NCBI RefSeq assembly: GCF_043290135.1 | Contig: NC_134704.1 | Location: 14,400,001 to 14,464,000, forward strand | Reading direction: 5' to 3' | DNA length: 64,000 nt | Origin: Rhipicephalus microplus | Taxonomy: Eukaryota; Arthropoda; Arachnida; Ixodida; Ixodidae | Shown here: positions 1 to 11,169 of the stretch, in pieces | Layout: every line of letters starts with the position of its first letter | Numbering within the stretch: the first letter of the stretch is position 1 | The notes under the pieces: generated by a model | Told to the model about the DNA's origin: nothing | Database searches by the model: none | What the model saw: only the letters and a program-made list of their open reading frames with translations | Made by a program: the position numbers and the translations under genes

Positions 1-1570
1 TAATAAATAGCCCATACGGCGAGCTACAGCTGCCAAACTTTCAAACCACTCTTATAAATGTGCGAGCATCACCGGCAAGCTTTCGCGCCTTCTGACAGCT
101 TGTAATAAAATATCGGATATTCTCGTTTCGAGATGTCACGGCGTCTCTCAAGGTGGCGCACCAAAAGATTCGTTGAATCCAGAAACGCAGAAGGGCGCCT
201 GCTGTCACCGATCGCCATTTTTGGGTCGTTCCAGGAAAGGTGAAAAAGTAAAAAAAAGGAAAGGATTGGGGTTTAATCAGGATTGTCTTCACACCCCAAA
301 AAAAAGAAAAAAAAGAAGAGATCGTTTTGAGTTATTCTTCCTAATTAAAAATAAATCAAGAAAGAAAAGAAAAAAGTCGGGTCATGCGATGTTTAGTTCT
401 CTCGCAGGTGTGGGAGAATTTCCTTAATTAACCCGTGCTCGGCCACGGTGATCATAGCATGCGATGGAAAGAGTCGCAACAAGCTAATGCGACACAAGCT
501 ATAATTTAAAAGAAAAAATGGTGAATATAGCGACAAGAGAGCGAGCAATTTGCAAAGAGGAGTTTGTGCAATTCGCGGCGGCAGAGACCCGCGGCCGTAT
601 AGCAACAGCGCGCCGACGCACAGCCATTTCCAGCACGCCCGCCCAACTTAAGCCGAAATCGGTGATTTGTCGTGTCTCGCACAGTCATATACATAAAGAA
701 AAAAAAATAAGAAAGGCTCAGAAAGAAAGACAGAAAAAGCGACTTCATTAGAGAAAGGATTAGGCACTTCGGAAAGTTTACAAAAGTGGCGCGCCATGCC
801 CCGGTTGAGAGAAAGAGGACCTACCTCTAACGTTGCATGCGGGGTGTTCTGAACTGCAATGAACTTTTTTCTCTTCAGGTGTATAACAAAGTGAACTTTA
901 GCCCAGACCAGCAACGCCAATGGCGGTGTTACGAGAATTCCGAAGAGTGCCGTCTCAGACGGCTGGTTAGCGTTAAACTTAACTTTTATGGGTTGAGCTA
1001 AACATAGATATTCGCAACTTTAATAATAAAGAGACAAAAATTTATATTTTAATTCGTGCAAAGAATCTTTCGCCGCATTGCGGGTACACTGTGAAAGGTA
1101 TACGTATACGTATTCGTCCTCGATTCGTTTTGCACATTCTTAGAAAAACAATGAAATAAAACTTAGATATACGATGGTGGGTCCGTACCACTATCTATAG
1201 CTTTCTTTCAGTGCGCCAGCCACCACTGTGACCATTGAGTCACACCCTTTTGCTTCGCCGCCGACTAATGAACACGCTTCAAGAATCAATAATACCGGTG
1301 TCACTGATACCAGTGTCAATAATAGCGGGCCACTCGCGACAACTATAGTTACGCCCGATCACGTATAAATTTCACCATCGCGATTGGCTCTCTTAAGAAA
1401 AAGCAAGCCAATGACTGTTGACAAATTTGATCCTTATCGGGCTCGACCGCCGTCAGCAACGCACCGTCCGGCACTGGCATAACACGCGTTTCTTACACTA
1501 GAGGATTATCCGAAAACAAGCTGAATTCATTAAGGCGTTTCAATGTTAAATTCAGCCAATTCTACACCGT
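1..1570. other. Non-coding, no recognised feature
   Basis: A-rich stretches near 240-370 and 690-730 are low complexity. Short open frames occur on both strands, but none has a recognisable domain or splice context. I see no repeat family here that I can name. Confidence 0.5.
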
Positions 1571-1578
1571 AAAAGCCG
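1571..1578. repeat. 5' target-site duplication of the RTE element
   Basis: AAAAGCCG here is repeated exactly at 4902-4909, directly after the (GAT)n tail. The next bases are CGG on the left and TCGG on the right, so the duplication may be slightly longer with a one-base difference. Confidence 0.65.
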
Positions 1579-1584
1579 CGGCAA

Positions 1585-1657
1585 GCGGCGATGGCGTAGT
1601 GGCTAGAGCATCCGCCTCGCATGCAAGAGGTCCGTGGTTCAAATCCCGGTGCCGCGC
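1585..1657 (+). promoter_or_regulatory. tRNA-like head of the RTE element (internal Pol III promoter)
   Basis: TGGCGTAGTGG (1592-1602) matches the tRNA A box and GGTTCAAATCC (1636-1646) matches the B box. The outer ends (GCGGCG and TGCCGC) can pair as an acceptor-like stem, and CCTC/GAGG can pair as an anticodon-like stem. The T stem is imperfect and the anticodon loop is one base long, so this is tRNA-derived rather than a working tRNA gene. It may promote Pol III transcription of the LINE, or be what is left of a SINE fused to it. Confidence 0.75.
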
Positions 1658-1793
1658 AGTTCCCAACCGGATTTTAAAAAAATCCGCGTCTTCATGGAAC
1701 TGCATTAAGAGGCTTGGGGTGCGGCCTCACCGGTAACCACCGCCGGGAACGCAGTCCCTCGCAAGAGAAGGATTGGCCACCCTGGTGCAGTAT

Positions 1794-4700
1794 ATGGCCA
1801 CTACCTCCCACATGCATACGTCACATAACTCGCGGCCCTCAGTCCCCAGCAGCTGCGAAGCAACTGACAACGGCGGCGGTCAGATCTGCAACGCAGCAGA
1901 GGGTGCTAAGAATCTCTGGATCCGGACAGGCCGCCATTGGAACCTGAACTTGGCAACGTTTAACGCTAGAACATTATCTAGTGAGAAAAGTCTAGCTGTA
2001 CTATTCGAGGAGCTAGAGGGTGTTAAATGGGATATAATAGGGCTCAGTGAGGGTAGGAGGACAGATGAGGCCTATACGGTGCTACAGAATGGGCACGTCC
2101 TTAGCTATCGGGGCCTGGCAGACAGAAGAAAACTGGGAGTGGGGTTCCTAATTCACGGAAACATAGCTGGAAACATAAAGAAATACTATAGCATTAATGA
2201 AAGGGTGGTAGGTATCGTAATTACACTGAATAAAAGATACAAGATGTAGGTAGTACAGGCTTACGCGCCTACATCCAGCCATGATGACGCTTCAGTTGAA
2301 AGCTTCTATGAAGACGTGGAATCGGCAATGAGTAAGGTAAAAACACAGTATACTATAGTGATGGGCGACTTTAATGCAAAGGTAGGAAAGAAGCAGACTG
2401 GAGACCAGGCAGTAGGAGAGTATGGCATCGGTACTAGAAACGCCAGAGGAGAGCTACTGGTAGAATTCGCAGAACGCAATAATTTGCGGATTTTGAATAC
2501 CTTCTACCGAAAACGAGAAAACCGCAAGTAGACATGGAGGAGCCCCAATGGCGAAAATAACAACGAAATAGACTTTATAATGAGTGCACACCCAGGAATC
2601 GTGCAGGATGTGGAAGTGGTTGGCAAGGTACGATGCAGTGACCATAGAATGGTACGATCTCGAATTCGCCTAGACTTGAAGAAGGAACGACAAAAACTGA
2701 TACGCAAGAAGCCAATCAATGAGCTAGCACTGAGAGGGAAAGTACAGAAATTCAGAGTGTCGCTGCAGAACAGGTACTCGGCTCTTAGTGAGGAAACCAA
2801 CCTTAGCGTAGATACAATGAATGATAATCTGACGAGTATCATTACGGAGTGTGCAGTGGAAGTTGGAGGCAGGGTAGTTAGACAGGACACTGGCAAGCTT
2901 TCCCAGGAAACGAAGAACCTAATTAAGAAGCGTCAAAGCATGAAAGTGTCAAGTACAACAGACAAAATAGAACTGGCAGAGCTTTCAAAGTTGATTAATA
3001 GACGTAAAGTATGCGATGTAAGAAGGTATAACATGGAGAGAATTGAACACGCTCTGAAAAACGGAGGAAGCGTCAAAGCGGTGAAGAGAAAACTTGGGCT
3101 AGACAAAAGTCCGATGTATGCGCTAAGGGACAAAGAAGGCAAAATAACTACCAATATGGATAGGATTGTTAAGATAGCGGAGGAGTTTTACAGAGATCTG
3201 TACAGTAGCCGAGACAACCAAGACCTTAATACTATAAGAACTAGCAGTAACCCAGATGACACCCCACCAGTAATGATAGAAGAAGTCAGAAAAGCTTTGG
3301 AGAGCATGCAAAGAGGCAAAACTGCGGGTGAGGATCAGGTAACATCAGATCTGCTGAAAGATGGAGGACAGATTGTGTTAGAAAAACTAGCCACCCTGTT
3401 TACGAGGTGTCTCCCGACGTGAAGGGTACCAGAATCTTGGAAGAACGCTAACATCATCTTAATACATAAGAAAGGAGATGACAAGGACTTGAAGAATTAC
3501 AGGCCGATCAGCTTGCTCTCTGTAATATACAAGCTATTTACAAAGGTAATTGCTAACAGAGTAAACAAAACATTAGAATTCAATCAACCAAAGGAACAAG
3601 CAAGATTTCGAACAGGCTACTCAACAATTGACCACATTCATACTATCAATCAGGTAATAGAGAAATGCTCAGAGTATAACCAACCACTATACATAGCCTT
3701 CATAGATTACGAGAAGGCGTTTGATTCAGTAGAAATATCAGCCGTCATGCAGACACTGCGGAATAAGGGCGTAGATGAAGTATATATAAACATTCTGGAA
3801 GAAATCTACAGGGGGTTGATTGATTGATATGTGGGGTTTGACGTCCCAAAACCAATATATGATTATGAGAGACGCCGTAGTGGAGGACTCCGGAAATTTT
3901 GACCACCTGGGAATCTACAGGGGGTCAACTGCTACCATAGTGCTTCATAAAGAAAGCAACAGAATACCAATCATGAAGGGTGTAAGGCAGGGGGACACAA
4001 TCTCCCCAATGCTATTTACCGCGTGCTTACAGGAGGTTTTCACAAGCCTAGAATGGGAACAGTTAGGGATAAGAGTTAATGGAGAATACCTTAGTAACCT
4101 GCGCTTCGCCGATGAAATTGCATTGCTGAGTAACTCAGGGGACGAATTGCAGCTCATGATTACGGAGTTAGACAAGGAGAGCAGAAAGGTGGGTCTTAAA
4201 ATTAATCTGCAGAAAACGAAAGTAATGTACAACAACCTCGGAAAGGATAAACGCTTCGAGATAGGTAATAGTGCACTTGAAGTTGTAAAAGACTATGTCT
4301 ACTTAGGGCAGGTAATAACCGCAGAGCCGAACCACGAGATTGAAGTAACTAGAAGAATAAGAATGGGGTGGAGCACATTCGGCAAGCACTCTCAAATTAT
4401 GACAGGTAGATTGCCACTATCCCTCAAGAGGAAGGTATATAACAGCTGTATCTTGCCGGTACTTAGCTACGGAGCAGAAACCTGCAGACTTAAAAAGAGG
4501 GTTCAGCTTAAATTGAGGACGACGCAGCGAGCAATGGAAAGCAAAATGGCAGGTGCTACCTTAAGAGACAAGAAGAGAGCAGAGTGGATTAGGGGACAAA
4601 CGGGGGTTAAGGATATCATAGTTGAAATAAAGAAGAGGAAATGGACAAGGGCCGCGCATGTAGCGCGTAGACAGGATAACCGCTGGTCATTAAGGGTAAC

Positions 4701-4860
4701 TAACTGGATTCCCAGAGAAGGCAAGCGGGTTAGGGGGAGACAGAAGGTTAGGTGGGCAGATGAGATTAAGAAGTTTGCGGGTATAAATTGGCAGCAGCAA
4801 GCACAGGACCGGGTTAACTGGCGGAACATGGGAGAGGCCTTTGTCCTGCAGTGGACGTAG
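1794..4860 (+). pseudogene. RTE endonuclease/reverse transcriptase, inactivated
   Basis: The product would nick target DNA and copy its own RNA at the nick (target-primed reverse transcription). ATG at 1794 is the first ATG in the frame that runs to the SINE. Endonuclease: FNARTL, LSEGRR (catalytic Glu), VVQAYAPT, MGDFNAKVG and the SDH motif (SDHRMV), about residues 50-300. Reverse transcriptase: [24 protein letters not shown] (motif A Asp at 3705-3707), GVRQGDTISP, RFADEIAL (motif C at 4105-4122), then YLGQVITAE and a basic C-terminal region. Without the SINE and its duplication it would be about 985 residues, normal for RTE. Defects: TAG at 2247-2249, TAG at 2529-2531 (a Trp codon in relatives, by family pattern), TGA at 3420-3422, a SINE with duplication adding 109 bp (a +1 frameshift) at 3817-3911, and FADD changed to FADE. 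I call it an RTE with high confidence; I cannot assign the subfamily. Confidence 0.9.
3817..3911 (-). mobile_element. 5'-truncated tRNA-SINE nested in the reverse transcriptase
   Basis: This is the 3' 95 bp of the SINE family seen elsewhere in the window (compare 33726-33994), in reverse orientation and ending in a (TTGA)n tail. AATCTACAGGGGGT flanks it on both sides (3803-3816 and 3912-3925), a perfect 14-bp target-site duplication. The tRNA head is missing, as expected for incomplete reverse transcription. Confidence 0.9.
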
Positions 4861-4865
4861 TCAGG

Positions 4866-4866
4866 C

Positions 4867-4901
<35 letters not shown>
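4866..4901 (+). repeat. (GAT)n tail of the RTE element
   Basis: About twelve GAT/TGA units directly follow the stop codon and short 3' UTR. A shorter array ends the related fragment at 23961-23975, so the array is the element's own tail, not chance. Confidence 0.9.
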
Positions 4902-4903
<2 letters not shown>

Positions 4904-4909
4904 AAGCCG

Positions 4910-5445
4910 TCGGGCATCGCAGCTGCAAGTGCGCGACTGCATGCGATTTGCTGGCGAGACCACGTGGTGTCGAAAGTCTGCCACTGGGTTCAAGATACAC
5001 GCGCTTACGTTTCGAGCATCACCATATTCATAACTATGATTTAGTATCGTCATTAACATCAGTTCACTGACGTCAATAAAAGGGGGATGCAGTGCAATCA
5101 ATCAGCAACGCACTCCTGCGATTGAAGCGCTAAAGTATACTGAACGATGTTGTCGCAAAGAAAGCAGGCATGCAGGATATACGTGGGCGTCACGCCTATA
5201 AGCGTCCCGCAAACCCCCGTTATATCTTATAGCGGGACGTGGAGCGTAGAAGTGCTATTGCTCAGCTATAAAAATGTGATTCGCCTACGATAATTCCACA
5301 CAGTACATCGTCTTCAATACATAGGGTAATAAATCTAAGCAGCGCAGAGGTAGCATTCAATTTTTCATGAACGAGATTTCTCTTTTAGAAGCATGAGGCA
5401 GAAAATGCGCACGAGACACGACTACAAAGGCACAGTTTGACAGGC
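4910..5445. other. Non-coding spacer
   Basis: No gene or repeat recognised. A single TGACGTCA palindrome lies at 5068-5075. Confidence 0.4.
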
Positions 5446-5990
5446 TTTGATTTATAAACTTGAAGTAATGAGAAGCACGAGAGTGGGATGTAGCTCATTT
5501 GGCAAGCATTATTTTCAAATCATGAATGGTATAGTCCAGCGCTATCATTCAAAACAAAAGTACACAGTTACAGCTGCACCTCACCGGTACATATGTGTAC
5601 GTATACGGAGCAGGAGCCTGGAGCCTATAAATTGAACCTACAAAGTGGGTTCAATTTATAAATTCAGGACGACACAGCTAGTAATGAAAGGAAAATTATT
5701 GGTGTAACATTAAGAGATAACAAGAGAAGCAGAGTGGGTGAGAGAACCAACGGGCGTTAAGGACATCTTAGTCGAAATCAGGAAAAAAAAAAGAAATGGA
5801 CATGGGCAGCGCGTGCAGCGCTTATGGAAAAGATAACCGCGGGTCATTCAAACCGGATGCCAAGAGAAGGCAAGCGCGCGAAGGGAAGACGGGAAGTTAG
5901 GTAGTTTGCAGCTACAACGTTGCCTCAGCATACACGGGACTGGATTGAGTGGCGGAATATGGGAGATGCCCTTGCACTGCAGTGGCTTCT
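5446..5990 (+). mobile_element. Old, degenerate RTE 3' end
   Basis: Collinear with about 4330-4860 of the full-length RTE but far more diverged and gapped. Recognisable blocks are the GTAGCTCATTTGGCAAGCA block, the AGGACGACACAGC block, GCGTTAAGGACATC, GAAATGGACATGGGC and GGCGGAATATGGGAGATGC near the end. Multiple stops and frameshifts make it non-coding. A 13-bp inverted repeat at 5626-5660 is absent from the full-length copy. There is no clear (GAT)n tail or target duplication, which fits an older insertion. Confidence 0.8.
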
Positions 5991-6278
5991 CATGATGACA
6001 TCAAGCTCTTTCTTCGAGGCACCAACTGACGAACACCGACCCAGCGATTCGTCTATTTGGAGATTCCTCTGCTGGTTTCGAGACACCGAAGCGAGCGTTT
6101 CTGTGCATGTCCAAGTTGCCCATAAGTATGCATGCACACATGGATATGCATGGATGTAAGCCGTCTGTCTCACCAAGCGCGCGGAGTGCAGCGGTCTATT
6201 AAAAGTTCTGTGATCGATCGTCAGAAAGTATACAGATGCATTGAAAAGCGAATGTTCGGAAATCCGTGTTCTCTCTCT

Positions 6279-6282
<4 letters not shown>

Positions 6283-6328
<46 letters not shown>

Positions 6329-6371
6329 CACACACAAACACAAACACAAACAAACAAACAAACAAACAAAC
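6283..6371. repeat. (CA)n grading into (CAAA)n
   Basis: About 60 bp of nearly pure CA repeats, then a compound CAAA/CAAACA array. Confidence 0.95.
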
Positions 6372-8618
6372 CTACACGCCGAGAAAGATAATAATTAGAC
6401 GAATGCACGGAGGTTAAACAAATTTATATCATGAGGTTTGCAACTCCACCGTAATGGGAGGAAAGGAAAATCAATATGAAAAACAGAGCGCCTGGAATAA
6501 CACGCTTAAGGACGGCATATGGAAACAAAAGTGGTATGTCGGCTGTTTGATCAGAGATTTGAACAGGTAGTCTTTCGAAGAGAGCATCGTTGTTATTGTT
6601 CACCACCGGAAATGCGAAACATATACAAAAACTTTTCAAGTACGTATGGGATGCCCTCTAGTACCACCACGGTCACCGAACTCGGAGCCAAACTAAACAC
6701 GAAAGTTGCATTTTTCAACAAAGCACCGCTTCTCATCATCGTACGAGTATCGTACGAGTGTACTGTCGATATCACTCCACAGGATTAATAGGATTATTAT
6801 CTCGCTAGAGACCGTGCTCAACAGGCGAAACCAGATCTGACAAAAAAGCCATCCCCACCAAGGCACTCAGTGCGAAGAACAATGGATTGTAATGACATAA
6901 ATGCGATTAGTAACTCCAAATCACAACAAAAGCAGATTAAGAGAGGGAATGTTAAGTTCCAAATCAATGGGAGACGTATCCGCACACAGTATCAGAGAAC
7001 TTGATCTTAGTCTACAGAGTGATTTCTTGCACTATGCACTAGAAAACCTCCATACGTGATGAAATGAAAAAAAGAACAAAAAAAACGTTGGGTTCTTGGA
7101 GCAATGACCAATATTAGCGAAGTCTATGAACTGATAGTATTCAGGTTAAGAAGTTTTATATTTCGTAGGAAGCTGAGGGACAAAGCTTATAACCTTAAAC
7201 TCTGCTAAAAAGAAAATATATCATCTTCACCTTGGGGTTCCGCTGTAACAGATCGTTCTAGATCTGGTTACCGTACCATACCATAAGACATATTCGTTTT
7301 TTTTAAGTTCCTGTGGTTATTTATTATTAGTGAAGAAAAGGGGAGACGCCATTGTGACCACTTGGCGGCAGCCAAGAACTTGTTTTCAGAAAAAAATGAT
7401 AATGTAGGCACCTATATAACGACACTGGGCGAAAAGCAAACAAAACCCTACAAAAATTCCGTGTCTAGTTTTGGGATACGGCGCTGTCGGAGTTGGCAGC
7501 TATTTAACAGAAACGACAACAGAGTTTCAGCGACGTGGTCTATATGCTGACAAAAAAAGCGGAAAAACGTAAAATACGTAGAGAAAAATGAGGAAAGGGC
7601 GAAGCAAGTAGGGAAGGGTGTTTAAGCTCCACAAAGGTGAAACATGAGGAGGAGCGAAGCACGCCGTTTTTTTTTTCGACATTATTTTGATGAGGCACTA
7701 CAATGTTGCCGAGCTTGAAACCGGGCATGTGGGGAAAAGTGTTCCCTTTCCACTAACGTCGTCGGAAAACTGCGTCTGGATGCAGCTAACCTTGAGGTGG
7801 CGGTGCTTTTTTTTTTCTTCCCTACATCCCCGGTTTCCGTTCCCTATATGAAGGGAAAGCTGTTTCTGCTCCACCAACGTCGTCGGCTATTAGTTGTGCT
7901 AACGGTTGCCTTCAACATTTCTTAGTGGACCGGTGTTGAGTAGTGGGATTCACCCATTGTGGCGGGTATACGGGTTTTTATGATGGGCCGCGAGTATATA
8001 CATGCATGACACACTGTGAAGACAGGAGACGCCTGGCAGCCTCACCCGCCACTCAGCACGGCTAGACGGAATTAGGGTAGAAGAGATGGCGCAAAAGAAG
8101 AGAGGGAATGCACGAGAGCGCCGTACTTTACTAATACTTGTTGCTCGGCTATAGTTGGCACACGCTTTCGGAATGCAAAAGAAACGCAACCACTGTAGGA
8201 AAGATAAAATAGAAATGACACGCCCCCTCCCCCTTTTTCTCGTGTCCTTTACGCGTGAGTTCGCACTCCAGTCTTCCTTTCGGTTTTAATTATAGCTTGG
8301 CGGATGTAGAGCAAAAGGGAAGGGACACAGTATATAGGGTCTAATATGTAGTTGGCACGTTTAAGCAAAAGCTGATTTAATCGAGAGAGGTCTACAATCG
8401 GCGGACAGGTGCGAATTAGCTTCGCCCAGTTGGCGAGTATATCGAATAAACACACGCTAATGTGGAGGGAACCAATTAGTGGCCCTTTACGAAACATCCT
8501 CTTCCACTCCCCGCACTGCACTCAAAATTGAGTTAGCGTAGAAAATCAAGTTGATATAGAAAATGAATTATTTCAAGCCTACCGTTTTAAACCTTCTCTC
8601 CGGGCAATCTATAACGCA
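6372..8618. other. AT-rich non-coding DNA
   Basis: No coding region, RNA gene or known repeat recognised. A tract CGTACGAGTATCGTACGAGT near 6740-6760 is a short direct repeat, and short homopolymer T runs lie near 7290, 7665 and 7805. Confidence 0.4.
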
Positions 8619-8847
8619 TATCTGGGGTTTCCAAAACCAGAATATGATTATGAGGGACGCTGTAGTGGAGGGCTCCGGAAAATTCGACCATCTGGTTTTC
8701 TGTGACGTGCGCTCTCATCTAACCACACAGGGACCTCTAACATATCACCTCCATCGAAATGTGACCGGCTCGGCCGGGATTGAAACCCTGATTTTCGGGT
8801 CAGCAGTGGAATACCGTAACCATGCACTACACCACCGTGGCGGACCC
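8619..8847 (-). mobile_element. tRNA-SINE, near full length, diverged
   Basis: The 3' half matches the SINE family (GATTATGAGGGACGCTGTAG, GGAGGGCTCCGGAAAATTCG). The tRNA head lies at the right end, with a B-box relic in GCCGGGATTGAAACCCTG and the terminal ACCACCGTGGCGG. The body is more diverged than the copies at 26865 and 33726, so this is an older insertion. Confidence 0.85.
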
Positions 8848-9676
8848 GCGTAATCTATAAAGACCTTACATAAAGGGTTTCTGTTTCACTTAGCTTTCAT
8901 CCTTTCTGCCTCTCTTCGGTAATAATCTCACTTCAAGGTACGCCAGACACAGGAACATTATCTAGTAGCCGCGTACATCCGTATTGTCTATTACGCGACT
9001 CTGCACTAATGACATCTAGTGTAATATCGCAGCGTGTCCACGGACGCAGAGGAAATACGAGGCACGCACACACAGCGTCCAACAATCGGAAGCCAACGCT
9101 GCATGTGCACGTCCCGTCCTTCCTGCCGGCAGGTCCGCACATCAGTTGCACCACAGTGAGCATCCTTCGTGTTGACAATTAGGTTATAGAGGGCCATAGG
9201 CCTGACCCGCAGTAAAGCAGCCACGCAACAACCCCCTTCACGGCGGAAGCTGCTTATGACGCGGAATTCGAGAGGCTCGCGCGTGCATTGCCGGTATTTC
9301 GATGTTTCTTTTGTACACAATTCCCGAAGTATTGCGCAGGTGATGAAGGCGTGAATCGTTCTGCACGACAGGATTTCCTTTCCGTCGCACCGCGGCGTGC
9401 CGTCAGGAGTGGCATCGAACGTGTTAGGCACATCGCGGACGAGCAGCGCTCAGAGAAAGCTATCACACTGACATCTCCCGCGTTTCGCTATCAGAGCGTC
9501 GCCCCGCTGTTGCATTCGTTTTTTTGTCTCCGGGCATGCGAACAATCGGCGCCACGGCGCACATGTATGTTGCGCATCTGGCCGCACCTTTTGACAGAAA
9601 ACGAGCAAATTGTATCGAGCAGCAACAGTCAGACTGGTTCACATACCCCAACGAGTGTTGGCAGATACTGAGACTC
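8848..9676. other. Non-coding spacer
   Basis: Both strands carry overlapping open frames of 70-140 codons at 9006-9671. Being open on both strands without any motif, they look like composition effects, not genes. Confidence 0.4.
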
Positions 9677-9772
9677 GCCCGCCGTGGTTGCGTAGTCCGT
9701 ACGGTATCAGCTCGAAGTAACGGGTTCAACTCCCAGCTATACGGTAGCCGAATTTCGTTGTCCGGCGGAATG
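9677..9772 (+). mobile_element. tRNA-like SINE head, truncated
   Basis: CGCCGTGGTTGCGTAGTC, then a B box GGGTTCAACTCCC, then a decayed copy of the family's CGAATTTCG...GGCGGAATG block. The 3' half of the SINE is missing. Confidence 0.65.
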
Positions 9773-11094
9773 TAATCACCAGTGTACACTTATATCCCGG
9801 CGTAAGAAACGTCAGTTTTTACCCCTTGAATTCGATTAGGTGTTCATTGAAAAACCTCAGGTAGACTCTCAATCAGGCTCGTATAGGCAGAAATTTTCTG
9901 AGTTTCAGTCATTATTTGTAATTAGTATACAATTAAATATTCTATTATTGTGCACTCAGCGAAGACTCATTTCGACACAAAAAATAATATCATAGGCTCC
10001 GAATGTTTGCGCAATCAGTTTGTCCTTGCATTTATTTCGAGAAAACTATGTATAGTATACACTTGACGTTGGTTGACCCATGCAGCACCGTATACCGCCG
10101 GCCTTCACCAAAGTGACCAGCTACAGTCACACACAACGTATACTGGCGTCGCACGAACTACAGGAAAAGCTCAGTTCATCCAATCGGCAATGTATCTTGC
10201 TCTCACTCCCCCACATGTTGACACAACTGGCACAACCATGTAGCCACAGCCACTGAAAGGGTTACATAGCGCATTAGTTATTTGCTTTAAAACATACCGG
10301 GTGGCGAAGTGGGTCCCGACACACTTTCCCTATGTTTTCGTCCGCACACAAATGATTGCCCTACGTTTAAAACAGAACAGCGAAAATATCACTCGTTGTT
10401 CGCCCAGTGAGACGAACTTCATCGTTTTGCGGCGCCGCCCGACTTTCACCGCTGTCCTCAGTCGTAGCTCTCAATATTCGCGAAGCACAAGGCGGGCGTA
10501 ATTCTGAGCCTACAGTCTGCACCGTGAACTTTACCAGCGTGGGCGGAACCCAATCCGGAAGAAGACAGGCGAACCTTTCCGCATCTGCGACGCGTTCTCG
10601 CGATTTGCATAACGTATTACGTATGCGACGCATTTGCATTCGTCGAAGCCAAAGGATCAGCCCAGATCCTCGACAAGGAGGCAGAGAACCACGAGGGAAA
10701 AAAAAAGAAGAAGCTGCGGTTTCTGCTGCTATACAGGAACGGCAGCGGCTGGCTAATAAGGAAACCAAGCAGCGGACGCGTTTTTCTTTTTCTTTTTTTT
10801 TTCGTATACGCCCTGCTTTGTACGTAGAAAATCTAGCGCGACTATATACAAGCGATCCTGCAGAAAGTAAACAGGGAGATTTACCGCTGCCTTGCCGCAT
10901 TTGTCACGTGCCCGCTTTCCAAATGTGAGCTTCGGGTCACCCCACACACTGCTGGCCCTGATTGGCTATTTATGTATACAGGGTCGTAACAACAGAATAT
11001 CAATAATGGTATGCTAGTAGCCCTTAATATACCAGTTCCGCAATGATTAAGAAACACTCTCTAAAAATGATGGTCGTGGAAGGTGCTGTGCGCC

Positions 11095-11095
<1 letters not shown>
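9773..11095. other. Non-coding; GC-rich patch at about 10390-10780
   Basis: The GC-rich patch is open on both strands at once (about 175 codons each way) without any recognisable motif. I read this as base composition. An unannotated first exon cannot be excluded. Confidence 0.35.

Positions 11096-11169
<74 letters not shown>
11096..11169. repeat. (TTA)n microsatellite, 74 bp
   Basis: Pure TTA array. I see no SINE directly next to it, unlike the arrays at 12310 and 46588. Confidence 0.95.

Larger units (their letters stand above)
1579..4901 (+). mobile_element. Full-length RTE-type LINE with a tRNA-like 5' head
   Basis: A non-LTR retrotransposon of about 3.3 kb. In order it has a tRNA-like head (1585-1657), a leader of about 140 bp, one long frame for an apurinic-type endonuclease plus reverse transcriptase, a 3' UTR of about 40 bp and a (GAT)n tail. 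A very short 3' UTR ending in a trinucleotide array is typical of the RTE clade. AAAAGCCG occurs on both sides, so the tRNA-like head lies inside the duplicated target site and seems to have moved with the LINE. A 95-bp SINE fragment is nested at 3817-3911. The copy is dead: three in-frame stops, the SINE frameshift and an altered catalytic motif. The frame is otherwise intact over about 3 kb, so the insertion is probably fairly recent. Confidence 0.88.

Noticed and set aside
1585..1657. A functional tRNA gene
   Set aside because: The T stem does not pair fully, the anticodon loop is one base long and it is fused to a LINE; better read as a tRNA-derived promoter.
4841..5101. Poly-Asp, poly-His and poly-Ile frames across the (GAT)n array
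   Set aside because: They are translations of the RTE tail microsatellite, not genes.
10367..10928. Open frames of about 175 codons on both strands
   Set aside because: Both strands are open at once in GC-rich DNA, with no motif, no splice context and low-complexity Arg/Ser-rich products.
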